DNA of 52,754 bases, from contig CAKTQP010000010.1 in NCBI GenBank assembly GCA_934597165.1, positions 1-52,754 on the forward strand, written 5' to 3'. The position numbers and the translations under genes are program-made. The DNA comes from an uncultured Oscillospiraceae bacterium. Its GTDB lineage: Bacteria > Bacillota > Clostridia > Oscillospirales > Oscillospiraceae. The notes beneath the pieces are model-generated. The model worked only from the letters and a program-made list of their open reading frames with translations. It searched no databases and was not told the DNA's origin. This document shows positions 8,100-15,585 of the stretch, piece by piece (positions within the stretch are counted from its first letter, which is position 1; every line of letters begins with the position of its first letter).

Positions 8100-8978
8100 T
8101 CACGCCCGCTCCCACAGCAGTCGGTTCTGGTCGAACCCATAGGTCACCTGCCCGCCGTCCACCAGCCAAGCCAGGTAGGAACGCACCGTGCTGCCCACCA
8201 ACACGTACTGCTCCAAGTTCAGCTCCAGTCCGTACCCGGTGAACAGCTCCTGCAAAATGGCCTCAAACTGCACCGGCTCCCGGCACAGCCCCAAAATGTC
8301 CTCCGCCACCTGATGCACCTGGTCGATGTTGTACTGCGCCAGGGGCGCAATGTCCTCGGTGGCGTCGGCGTGAGCGGGGACGAAGGTGCGAGCGGTCATC
8401 TGTTTCACCTGCTCCAAGGTATCCAAATAGGCCGCCACGTCATAAATGACGCCGATGCGGTACTTGTCCAGCGTCTCCTTGCTGGACAGGCAGTCCGCCA
8501 GGTACACCACATCCTCCTGGGTGCGGAAGCCCACCATGTCGAAGAAGTGCCCAGGCAGGGGGATGCTCGCCCACCCCTCCGGCAGGCATTCCGGCGTGAG
8601 ATACTGGGCATCGCTGGGCTGAGCCATCAAAAACTTGTGCCGCAGGGCCTTGGGCGGGAAGCCGCCGTAGAGGTAGGACGGCTCCAGGACGGGGTGACGG
8701 GTGAAGGCGCAGTCGATGCCGGGGGCGTAGATGGCGCAGCCGGTCTGGCGCTGGAGGTACTGGTTTCCGCCGATGTGGTCGGCGTTGGAATGGGTGTTGT
8801 AGATGGCCCGGAGCTTCCAGCCGTTGGCGTCCAGCACCTTGCGCACCCGTCGCCCGGCGTCCTTGTCGTTGCCGCTGTCGATCAGGCACACTTCCCCCTC
8901 GCCCACCTCCACCAGGCCGATCTTGGCAGGGCTTTGGATGTAATAGCAGTGTGGGGTGACTGGGATCAATTCGTACAT
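8100..8978 (-). CDS. Metallo-beta-lactamase-fold hydrolase
   Basis: 292 residues with the MBL fold. The metal motif reads THSNADHIGG, so the second His of the classical HxHxDH is Asn, as in some MBL subfamilies; further ligands are likely in PLPGHFFD, YLADCL and PAHAD. A C-terminal helical and winged-helix-like extension follows after about residue 230. The substrate cannot be told from sequence; relatives are annotated broadly as MBL hydrolases. I chose ATG 8978 (MYELIPV) over an upstream in-frame codon because AAAGGAG sits about 9 bases before it. It is transcribed away from the deformylase-like gene. Confidence 0.85.
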   Translation of the reverse strand: MYELIPVTPHCYYIQSPAKIGLVEVGEGEVCLIDSGNDKDAGRRVRKVLDANGWKLRAIYNTHSNADHIGGNQYLQRQTGCAIYAPGIDCAFTRHPVLEPSYLYGGFPPKALRHKFLMAQPSDAQYLTPECLPEGWASIPLPGHFFDMVGFRTQEDVVYLADCLSSKETLDKYRIGVIYDVAAYLDTLEQVKQMTARTFVPAHADATEDIAPLAQYNIDQVHQVAEDILGLCREPVQFEAILQELFTGYGLELNLEQYVLVGSTVRSYLAWLVDGGQVTYGFDQNRLLWERA

Positions 8979-9007
8979 AAAACCACTCCTTTGGCGCAAT
9001 TTTCTTC

Positions 9008-9104
9008 ATTATACCATATTTTGCACCCCCTTGTCTCCCCCTCTTCCCATCCGGAAATATTTCTCGCCGCCCCACTACAAAATTCCACTCGACTGTGCTA
9101 AAAT
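9008..9104. promoter_or_regulatory. Divergent promoters, MBL gene and deformylase-like operon
   Basis: On the minus strand an extended -10 (TGGTATAAT, box at 9008-9013) serves the MBL gene. On the plus strand TGCTAAAAT (box at 9099-9104) serves the deformylase-like operon. Neither has a good -35, which extended -10 promoters can tolerate. GGAGG at 9123-9127 is the ribosome site of the plus-strand gene. Confidence 0.6.
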
Positions 9105-9136
9105 AAGGGCAGAACATTACAACGGAGGTAATTCCC

Positions 9137-9556
9137 ATGGTAAAACCCATCGTCAAGGACATCTACACCCTCGTGCAGCCCTGTGAGCCTGCCACCCTCA
9201 TGGACGTCAACGGCGCCGCCAAGGACCTGCTGGACACCTTCCTGGACAACGGCAAGGTCACCGGCATGGCCGCCAACATGATCGGCTACACCAAGCGCAT
9301 CATCGTCATCAAAGATATCGACAACGGGGACACCGTCAAGCTCATGTTCAACCCGGAAGTCATCGAGAAGAACGACCTGTATCCCGCCGAGGAATACTGC
9401 ATCTGCCTGGAACGCCGTCACACCGCCAAGCGCTATGAGACCATCGTGGTCAAGTACCAGGACGAGCACTTCAAGGAACAGACCGCTTCCTTCAGCGGCT
9501 TCCTGGCCCGCATCGTCCAGCACCAGATCGACCACTGCAACAGCCTGGTCATCTGA
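9137..9556 (+). CDS. Peptide deformylase homologue, catalytic glutamate missing
   Basis: 139 residues, aligning by eye with the short clostridial peptide deformylases that remove formyl from nascent N-terminal Met. The three deformylase motifs are recognisable but altered. Motif 1 is GMAANMIG. Motif 2, normally EGCLS, is EYCICLE. Motif 3, normally HExDH, is HQIDH, so the general-base Glu is Gln. The two metal His and a Cys remain, so metal binding is possible but normal catalysis is doubtful. It heads a plus-strand set with the flavo-ferredoxin and EamA genes; the next start lies 2 bases after its stop. It may be a divergent paralogue with a different role. Confidence 0.85.
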   Translation: MVKPIVKDIYTLVQPCEPATLMDVNGAAKDLLDTFLDNGKVTGMAANMIGYTKRIIVIKDIDNGDTVKLMFNPEVIEKNDLYPAEEYCICLERRHTAKRYETIVVKYQDEHFKEQTASFSGFLARIVQHQIDHCNSLVI

Positions 9557-9557
9557 T

Positions 9558-10313
9558 ATGGTCGTCTACTTTTCCGGCACCGGGAACAGCCGCTACGCGG
9601 CCAGCATGATCGCCCACCGCACGGGCGACACCCTGACGGACGCCGGGAGGGACATCCAGACCGGACACCCAGCGCAGCTGGACGCCCAGCAGCCCTGGGT
9701 GTTCGTTTCGCCCACCTACGCCTGGCGCATCCCTCACATTTTTGCCGACTACCTCCGCCAAGGCCAGTTCACCGGCAGCCGTGACGCCTACTTTGTCATG
9801 ACCTGCGGCGAGGACATCGGCGGCGCGGAAGCCCATCTGCGGAAGCTGTGCGCCGAGAAGGGCTGGAACTTCCGAGGCGTCCTGGAAGTGGTCATGCCGG
9901 AAAATTACCTGGCTATGTTCCCCGTCCCGGACGACGCCGCCTGTGTGCCCATCATGGACAGTGCCCGAACGACCCTGGAGACCGGCATCGCCGCCATCCA
10001 GCAGGGCGTCCCCTTTGCACCCCGGAAAAAACGGTTTCTGGACGGCCTGAAATCCGGCCTGGTGAACCGCCTCTTCTACCGCTTCATCGTCCACGCCAAG
10101 CCCTTCCACATCACACGAAGCTGCGCCAGCTGTGGACGGTGCGCCCAGGTGTGCCCGCTGAACAACATCCAGATGGTGGACGGCCTGCCCCAGTGGGGCG
10201 ATCAATGCACCCACTGTATGCGCTGCATCACCCTCTGCCCCATGAAGGCCATCGAGTACGGCAAGAAGAGCGTGGGCAAGCCCCGGTATCGCTGTCCGGA
10301 GTACAAGGGGTAA
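9558..10313 (+). CDS. EFR1-type flavodoxin-ferredoxin fusion protein
   Basis: 251 residues. The N-terminal flavodoxin-like domain has the FMN loop YFSGTGNSRYAA. Two 4Fe-4S ferredoxin motifs follow at the C-terminus (CASCGRCAQVCP and CTHCMRCITLCP). This is the EFR1 family, an electron carrier with unknown partners, common in anaerobic Firmicutes. The ATG at 9558 starts one base after the deformylase-like stop with no clear ribosome site of its own, so translational coupling is likely. The frame is open further upstream but overlaps the deformylase gene. Confidence 0.9.
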   Translation: MVVYFSGTGNSRYAASMIAHRTGDTLTDAGRDIQTGHPAQLDAQQPWVFVSPTYAWRIPHIFADYLRQGQFTGSRDAYFVMTCGEDIGGAEAHLRKLCAEKGWNFRGVLEVVMPENYLAMFPVPDDAACVPIMDSARTTLETGIAAIQQGVPFAPRKKRFLDGLKSGLVNRLFYRFIVHAKPFHITRSCASCGRCAQVCPLNNIQMVDGLPQWGDQCTHCMRCITLCPMKAIEYGKKSVGKPRYRCPEYKG

Positions 10314-10344
10314 GCGTTTTATTTCATAAAGAAGGTGTTGGCAA

Positions 10345-11205
10345 ATGTGGATCGCATATGCCTTCGGTTCCGCCCTCTTCGCAGGGCTGACCGCTATCCT
10401 AGCCAAATGCGGCATCAAAAAGACCGATTCCAACGTAGCCACGGCTCTGCGCACCATCGTGGTGCTGGTGTTCTCCTGGCTCATGGTGCTGGTCACCGGC
10501 GCGGACCACGACTTTGCCGCCGTCAGCGGCAAGACCTGGTGCTTCCTCATCCTCTCCGGCCTGGCCACCGGCGCTTCCTGGCTGTGTTACTTCAAAGCCC
10601 TCCAGCTGGGCGAGGTGAACAAGGTGGTGCCCATCGACAAATCCAGCACCATCCTGACCATCCTCCTGGCCCTCATCTTCTTCCAAGAGGGCATCAGCCT
10701 GACCAAAGGCATCGCCATCGTGGCCATCGCCATCGGCACCTACCTGATGATCCAGAAGAAGGAGGACACCGGCGAGGGCGCCAAGAGCCGCGCGTGGCTG
10801 ATCTACGCCGTCCTCTCCGCCGTCTTCGCCAGTCTCACCTCCATCCTGGGCAAGGTGGGCATCGACGGCATCGACTCCAACTTCGGCACCGCCATCCGCA
10901 CCGGCGTGGTGCTGGTGATGGCCTGGGTGGTGGTGTTCGTCACCGGCAAACAGAGCACGGTGCGCCACATCCCCAAGGGGGAGCTGGGGTTCCTGGCCCT
11001 GTCCGGCATCGCCACCGGCGCTTCCTGGCTGTGCTACTACAAAGCCCTGAAGGACGGTCTCGCCAGCGTGGTCGTTCCCATCGACAAGCTGAGCATCCTG
11101 GTCACCATCGTCTTCTCCTACGTGGTCTTCCACGAAAAGCTCACCCGGAAAGCGTTGGTTGGCCTGCTCCTCATCGTGGGCGGCACGCTGTTGATGCTGG
11201 TCTAA
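10345..11205 (+). CDS. EamA/DMT-family permease
   Basis: 286 residues of mostly hydrophobic sequence, predicted ten membrane helices. The two halves are clear internal repeats: LSGLATGASWLCYFKAL in the first half returns as LSGIATGASWLCYYKAL in the second, with VVPIDK after each. This is the drug/metabolite transporter superfamily, with two EamA domains. Substrate unknown. It ends in a strong terminator at 11215-11250 and is the last gene of the plus-strand set. Confidence 0.92.
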   Translation: MWIAYAFGSALFAGLTAILAKCGIKKTDSNVATALRTIVVLVFSWLMVLVTGADHDFAAVSGKTWCFLILSGLATGASWLCYFKALQLGEVNKVVPIDKSSTILTILLALIFFQEGISLTKGIAIVAIAIGTYLMIQKKEDTGEGAKSRAWLIYAVLSAVFASLTSILGKVGIDGIDSNFGTAIRTGVVLVMAWVVVFVTGKQSTVRHIPKGELGFLALSGIATGASWLCYYKALKDGLASVVVPIDKLSILVTIVFSYVVFHEKLTRKALVGLLLIVGGTLLMLV

Positions 11206-11214
11206 ATCCGACAT

Positions 11215-11250
11215 AAAAAGAGGTCAGAACTTCGGTTCTGACCTCTTTTC
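11215..11250 (+). terminator. Terminator after the EamA permease
   Basis: Perfect stem AAAAGAGGTCAGAAC / GTTCTGACCTCTTTT with a TTCG tetraloop and a T tract. It is symmetrical enough to act on both strands. Confidence 0.92.
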
Positions 11251-11259
11251 TTATTAAAG

Positions 11260-11492
11260 CCTCGCAGAGTTTCGGTATCTTTGATACCGAAATATAGTCA
11301 AATCTGAAAAAAGTGGCGGCGTGTACGTCACTTTTTTCTCATCTCAGCCGGGTAAGTGCCGCAGCGTTAAGCTAATGTGCCAGTGGCACATTAGTAGCGT
11401 AGGCTCCGCCTGTTTTACAGGTGGAGAACCTTCCGACGCAGTGAGTGCATGCACCCGGCTGCAATCTCAGGAAAATGCTTGCATTTTCCTGA
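11260..11492 (-). repeat. Structured dispersed element, copy 2
   Basis: Homologous to the element at 6978-7132 but about 78 bases longer. Stems: 11467-11492 (12 bp, same CTTG loop), 11306-11338 (10 bp around the identical 13-base loop GCGGCGTGTACGT) and 11270-11292 (10 bp around TTT). An outer pairing joins 11345-11353 with 11453-11461 (9 bp). Inside it are two hairpins missing from copy 1: 11372-11394 (10 bp) and 11404-11426 (9 bp). It starts 6 bases after the purF-like stop codon, as copy 1 does after its gene. Confidence 0.85.
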
Positions 11493-11498
11493 AGGGCT

Positions 11499-12926
11499 TT
11501 AGCCTTTGCCATTCCAGCAATAGGTACACAATTTGCACGCAGGCAGTCCGATAGACTTGATAACGCCTTCCAAGGACTGGAACTCCAAGGAAGCAAACTG
11601 GAACTTATCGCAGATGGTCTGCCGCAGCTGCTTGCCGCGCTCGGTGGTGGAGTCGCTGTACTCCTCCAGGTGCTCGAAGCCCGCTTCCCCTTCCAGCTCC
11701 ATGATGGTGCGGCGGGTGATGAGCTCCATGTCGCTGGTGGCGCGGGAGAAGTTCAGGTACTTGCAGCCGTACATGATGGGCGGACAGGCGGAGCGCATAT
11801 GGACAGCCTTGGCGCCGTTGGCGTACAGGAACTCCACGGTCTCCTTGAGCTGGGTGCCGCGGACGATGGAGTCGTCCACGAAGAGGAGCTTCTTCTCCTC
11901 GATGAGCTCGTGGATGGGGATCTGCTTCATCTTGGCCACCTTGTTCCGCTCGGTCTGGCGGGTGGGCATGAAGCTCCGCGCCCAGGTGGGGGTGTACTTG
12001 ATGAAGGGACGGGCGAAGGGGATGCCGCTCTCGTTGGCGTAGCCGATGGCGTGGGGGGTGCCGGAGTCGGGGACGCCGCCGATGTAGTCGATGTCCTGGT
12101 TGTTGCCTACCTCAGTGTCGCTGGCCGCCATGATGGCGCCGTTGCGATAGCGCATGGCCTCCACGTTGACCCCTTCGTAAGTAGAGGTGGGATAGCCGTA
12201 ATACGACCACAAGAAGGCGCAGATGTGCATCTCCTCCCCCGGCGGCACCAGCTGGGTGATACCGTCGGCGGTAATCTCTACGATCTCGCCGGGGCCAAGC
12301 TCCCGCTCGTCCAGGTCGTAGCCCAGCTTCTTATAGGCGAAGGACTCGAAGGACACGCAGTACCCGTCCTCCCCCTTGCCGATGAGCACCGGCAGGCGTC
12401 CCAGCCGGTCGCGGGCGGCGATGAGGGCTCCGTCCTCTTTCAGGATGAGGATGGAGGCGGTGCCGTCGATGGCGTTCTGGGCGAAGCTGATGCCTTCGGC
12501 AAAGCTGCTCTTTTGGTTGATCATGGCCGCCACCAGCTCGGTGGAATTGACCTTGCCGCCGGTCATGGCGTCGAAGTGACCGCTGCTGAAGGTCAGGTAC
12601 TGGTCGATGAGGGCGTCGGCGTTGTTGATGATGCCGATGATGCAGATGGCATAGGTGCCCAGGTTGGAGCGGATGAGCAGGGGCTGGGGGTCGGTGTCGC
12701 TGATGCAGCCGATGGCCGAGGTGCCCTGCATTTCGTCGAAGATGTCTTCAAATTTGGTGCGGAAGGGGGAATTCTCGATGTTGTGAATCTCCCGCTGCAA
12801 GCCGATGACCGGATCGTAAGCCGCCATGCCGCCCCGGCGCGTGCCCAGATGAGAATGATAGTCCGTGCCGAAAAACACGTCAGAAATGGCGTCGTGGCCA
12901 CAGACGGTTCCAAAAAAGCCTCCCAT
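11499..12926 (-). CDS. PurF-like amidophosphoribosyltransferase without the usual N-terminal Cys
   Basis: 475 residues with an Ntn-type glutaminase domain and a C-terminal phosphoribosyltransferase domain (PRPP loop LLFVDDSIVRGTQL). PurF makes phosphoribosylamine from PRPP and glutamine, the first step of purine synthesis. C-terminal Cys (SACPPIMYGC, LPACKLCTYCW) resemble the Fe-S cluster ligands of PurF. The N-terminus reads MGGFFG where PurF has the processed CGxFG, so the glutaminase nucleophile is absent; Cys9 is not in the equivalent place. The start at 12926 is supported by GGGAGG about 7 bases upstream. It stands alone, not in a pur operon. It may be an ammonia-using or specialised paralogue. 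Confidence 0.85.
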   Translation of the reverse strand: MGGFFGTVCGHDAISDVFFGTDYHSHLGTRRGGMAAYDPVIGLQREIHNIENSPFRTKFEDIFDEMQGTSAIGCISDTDPQPLLIRSNLGTYAICIIGIINNADALIDQYLTFSSGHFDAMTGGKVNSTELVAAMINQKSSFAEGISFAQNAIDGTASILILKEDGALIAARDRLGRLPVLIGKGEDGYCVSFESFAYKKLGYDLDERELGPGEIVEITADGITQLVPPGEEMHICAFLWSYYGYPTSTYEGVNVEAMRYRNGAIMAASDTEVGNNQDIDYIGGVPDSGTPHAIGYANESGIPFARPFIKYTPTWARSFMPTRQTERNKVAKMKQIPIHELIEEKKLLFVDDSIVRGTQLKETVEFLYANGAKAVHMRSACPPIMYGCKYLNFSRATSDMELITRRTIMELEGEAGFEHLEEYSDSTTERGKQLRQTICDKFQFASLEFQSLEGVIKSIGLPACKLCTYCWNGKG

Positions 12927-13059
12927 AATAGTCCTCCCAAGTTTCTTTCTCACAGTGATTGCTCCGCCGCAGCGGAGAGAAATTCCTATGTTATATTGTA
13001 CCACAAAACCTGCCCATTTCCCCAAAAAATCCCCGGATTTTTTGCGATTTGTGACAAAT

Positions 13060-13093
13060 CAACAGCCCCGACCCATTTGAGCCGAGGCTGTTG
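13060..13093 (-). terminator. Hairpin between the TPM gene and the purF-like gene
   Basis: A 15-bp stem with several G-U pairs (CAACAGCC...GGCTGTTG outer part) lying 20 bases after the stop of the TPM gene. The following T-rich stretch is imperfect, so termination is likely but not certain. The rest of 12927-13112 holds the purF-like upstream region, with a possible -10 TACAAT near 13000 and no good -35. Confidence 0.65.
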
Positions 13094-13112
13094 TCTGGTT
13101 TTGTCAATGGAT

Positions 13113-14447
13113 TTAGAACTTTCCGCCGCCGCCGGAGAAGCCGTCGCTGTCCACGCCGCCGCCACCACCGTGGTCGTCGTCGTCATGGATGCGCACCCGG
13201 CTTTCGGTGCGGTGGGTGAACCGGTCTTCCCGGGCGTGAATGCGGATGTCGCCCCGATCCACGTAGTCGGAGGCGTCCTGCTTCAGGCGAGCGCTCTTCA
13301 TCTGTGCCTTGAAGATGAGGCAGACGATGAGGGCGATGACGCAGGAGCCGATCACACAGATACCCAGCAGCTTCCAGTTGAAGAAGGTCATGGAGTCGCC
13401 ACTGTAGTCGCCGTCATAGCTGTAGTCGCCGCCGGAGGGCGCTTCCGTCAGCAGCTCCTCGCTGGCGGTCAGGTAGTCTGCAAAACCACCCGCCCAGTCG
13501 TCCTCCCGGAAGTTGTCCAAAAAGGCGTCTTCGACGGTGCTCCGGTTGTCGTCGGTGAAGGCGGCGTTGCCGTGGTTGCCGTAGGCCAGCAGCCAATAGT
13601 CCCGGTCGGCCATGCTCAGCACCAGCATTTCGCCGTCTCTGCCGTCGCCCCAGCCCAGGTCGTTGTCCTTATAGTAGCCCTTGGAAAAGTCCCGGATGGT
13701 GTCCGCGCCGTCCGCGGTGAAGTCGTTGACCGTCAGGATGTACACGCCGCATTTCTGAGCGTTGGAGATGGTCTTAGCCTGTTCCTCCAGGGTGTTGACC
13801 TGCTCTTCCGTCAGCAGACCCGCCTCGTCCCGCACGTAGGGGCCGTAGTCGGCGGTCGCTGCGGTGTCGGTGGAGCTGGCGGCTTGGGTGCCCTTCGGTG
13901 TGTCGGGCAGGTTGATGTAGGCGTTGTCCACGCAGCTCTGCATTGCGCTGTTCAGGCTGGCGCCCACCATGGTGAAATTCTCGTCGTCCGCCGCCAGGTC
14001 GCCCGCCCAGGTTTCCTGGTTCAGGTACAGATCCAGATAATCCTTCAGCTCGGTCCAGCCCTTCTGTTCCATCCGCTCGTTCAGCTCGTCGCTGGCGTAG
14101 GTGGTGTACTGGTCAAAGGCCAACCCACTGTCGTCCTCATGCGCCTGCACCACCAACAACAGGCCGCAGCCAGTGGACGCATTGCCGTAGTTGTTAGCGG
14201 TATAGGTGTCCTTGGCGTAGTCCTCGATGGTCTTCCCGCCCAGGTCACTGGTCAGGTGGAGGCGCAGTTCGATGCCATACTCTTGGTCAAAGGGCGCCAG
14301 GTTGTATTTGTCGATGAACTTGGCCGAATACTCGGTAATCTTCTCGGTCTGGTCGTACACCAGCCCGTATTCGTTGGCCGCAAAGGCCGGCAGCACCAAA
14401 CTCAGCGCCAGGCAGAGGGCCAGCAGGGGTGCAAATACTCTCTTCAT
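13113..14447 (-). CDS. TPM-domain membrane protein (YdjH/YgcG-like)
   Basis: 444 residues: signal peptide (about 1-24, ending near AFAAN), two TPM-type domains (about 30-160 and 195-325), a membrane helix near 355-380 and a basic-then-glycine-rich tail ending SDGFSGGGGKF. TPM proteins work at the cell envelope and several associate with SPFH proteins. I start at ATG 14447, about 8 bases after GAGGAGG; an in-frame GTG at 14456 touches that site and is unlikely. It is third in an operon after the SPFH and zinc-ribbon genes, the same trio as YdjI, YdjG and YdjH of Bacillus subtilis, where they act in membrane stress with a PspA homologue. No PspA gene is adjacent here. Confidence 0.85.
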   Translation of the reverse strand: MKRVFAPLLALCLALSLVLPAFAANEYGLVYDQTEKITEYSAKFIDKYNLAPFDQEYGIELRLHLTSDLGGKTIEDYAKDTYTANNYGNASTGCGLLLVVQAHEDDSGLAFDQYTTYASDELNERMEQKGWTELKDYLDLYLNQETWAGDLAADDENFTMVGASLNSAMQSCVDNAYINLPDTPKGTQAASSTDTAATADYGPYVRDEAGLLTEEQVNTLEEQAKTISNAQKCGVYILTVNDFTADGADTIRDFSKGYYKDNDLGWGDGRDGEMLVLSMADRDYWLLAYGNHGNAAFTDDNRSTVEDAFLDNFREDDWAGGFADYLTASEELLTEAPSGGDYSYDGDYSGDSMTFFNWKLLGICVIGSCVIALIVCLIFKAQMKSARLKQDASDYVDRGDIRIHAREDRFTHRTESRVRIHDDDDHGGGGGVDSDGFSGGGGKF

Positions 14448-14460
14448 CTCGCGCACCTCC

Positions 14461-15555
14461 TCACATGAACGCCTGGATGGCCAGCACGATGGCGGAAATG
14501 AGGGACAACCCGCCAGCGATGCCGCCGAACCAAGCCCAGAAGCGACCCATGGACACGGGCAGGTCGCCCACCATCTTGCCGGTCTGTCCGTTCATGGCGA
14601 ACAGGAAGTTCTGATCCTTCCACTTGGTGCTCAGCAGCCACACCGGCATGAGGGCGTAGCGCACCTTCCCCCGGTGCAGGTTCACGTCCTGGTGGATGGG
14701 GGTGCAGGTGGAGTAGCCCAGGCAGGCGTCGGCGTACATGGCATCCACGGCGGAATTGATGGCACGCTTTTCCGCCCGCTCCGCGCTGTCCTCGGCGCTG
14801 ACGTCGTATTTGTCTGCCAAGAAGCCCGGCAGGTAGGCCATGGAGAAGGGTTTCAGCTCCTGGTAGTCGAAGGGCTCGATGGAGTCCATGTGGGCGTCCG
14901 GCATCTGGCTGGAGGCGTCCACGGGGATCTTCTCAAAGGGCACATTCCCCGCCCGGCGGACGAAGAAGTGGTCGGTGATAGTCACCTCATAGTCCCCCTC
15001 GGTGTGGCTGGAGGAACGGGTGGCCTCGAACTGAACGTCCGCGTCCACGTCCCCGTCGTAGAGCCAGAAGGGCACGTAGATGCCCTTAATTTCCTCGATG
15101 TGGTTGCCGGCGGTGAACGCCTTGGGCAGCAGTTTCTTCCCCTTGTAATGCTTCTTCAGTCCGTCAATGGCGGCCTGTTTGTCCAGCTTGAAGGGGATGA
15201 TGAAGTCCGGCTTCAGCGTCCCGGCAAATTGGCCGGGCACCACGGTGGGGTTGCCGCAATAGGGGCAGCTGGTGGCGGCAGTGGAGGCGTCGCAGATGAG
15301 CTCAGCACCGCAGGAGGGGCAGTTATACGCCTTCATCCCCTCCTCGTTCCAGCCGTCCTGGTCGTCGGAAGCCTTCGCCTCCTGGGCCGCGGCGGATTCC
15401 TCCGCTTTCTGGTTCTGCTCGGCGTAGAGCTTCTCGATCTCGGCCACGTCATAGGAGCTGCCGCAGAAATCGCACTCCAATTTCCCGCTCTCGCCGGAAT
15501 AGTGGAGCGGCCCCGTACAGGCCGGGCACTTGTAATTGGTCACTTGTGTGGGCAT
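14461..15555 (-). CDS. Zinc-ribbon membrane-associated protein (YdjG-like)
   Basis: 364 residues. The N-terminus has two zinc ribbons (YKCPACTGPLHY...CDFCG, and NCPSCGAEL...CPYCG) separated by a charged helical stretch. A long domain of unknown fold follows (about 110-330), then one C-terminal membrane helix (about 338-360). The second ribbon resembles those of PriA/TFIIB-type proteins, but the rest has no helicase motifs. A GGAGGG site precedes ATG 15555. It lies between the SPFH and TPM genes, 30 bases after the SPFH stop. Confidence 0.82.
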   Translation of the reverse strand: MPTQVTNYKCPACTGPLHYSGESGKLECDFCGSSYDVAEIEKLYAEQNQKAEESAAAQEAKASDDQDGWNEEGMKAYNCPSCGAELICDASTAATSCPYCGNPTVVPGQFAGTLKPDFIIPFKLDKQAAIDGLKKHYKGKKLLPKAFTAGNHIEEIKGIYVPFWLYDGDVDADVQFEATRSSSHTEGDYEVTITDHFFVRRAGNVPFEKIPVDASSQMPDAHMDSIEPFDYQELKPFSMAYLPGFLADKYDVSAEDSAERAEKRAINSAVDAMYADACLGYSTCTPIHQDVNLHRGKVRYALMPVWLLSTKWKDQNFLFAMNGQTGKMVGDLPVSMGRFWAWFGGIAGGLSLISAIVLAIQAFM

Positions 15556-15585
15556 CCTTTGCCCTCCTCTCTCTGGTCTCTGAGC

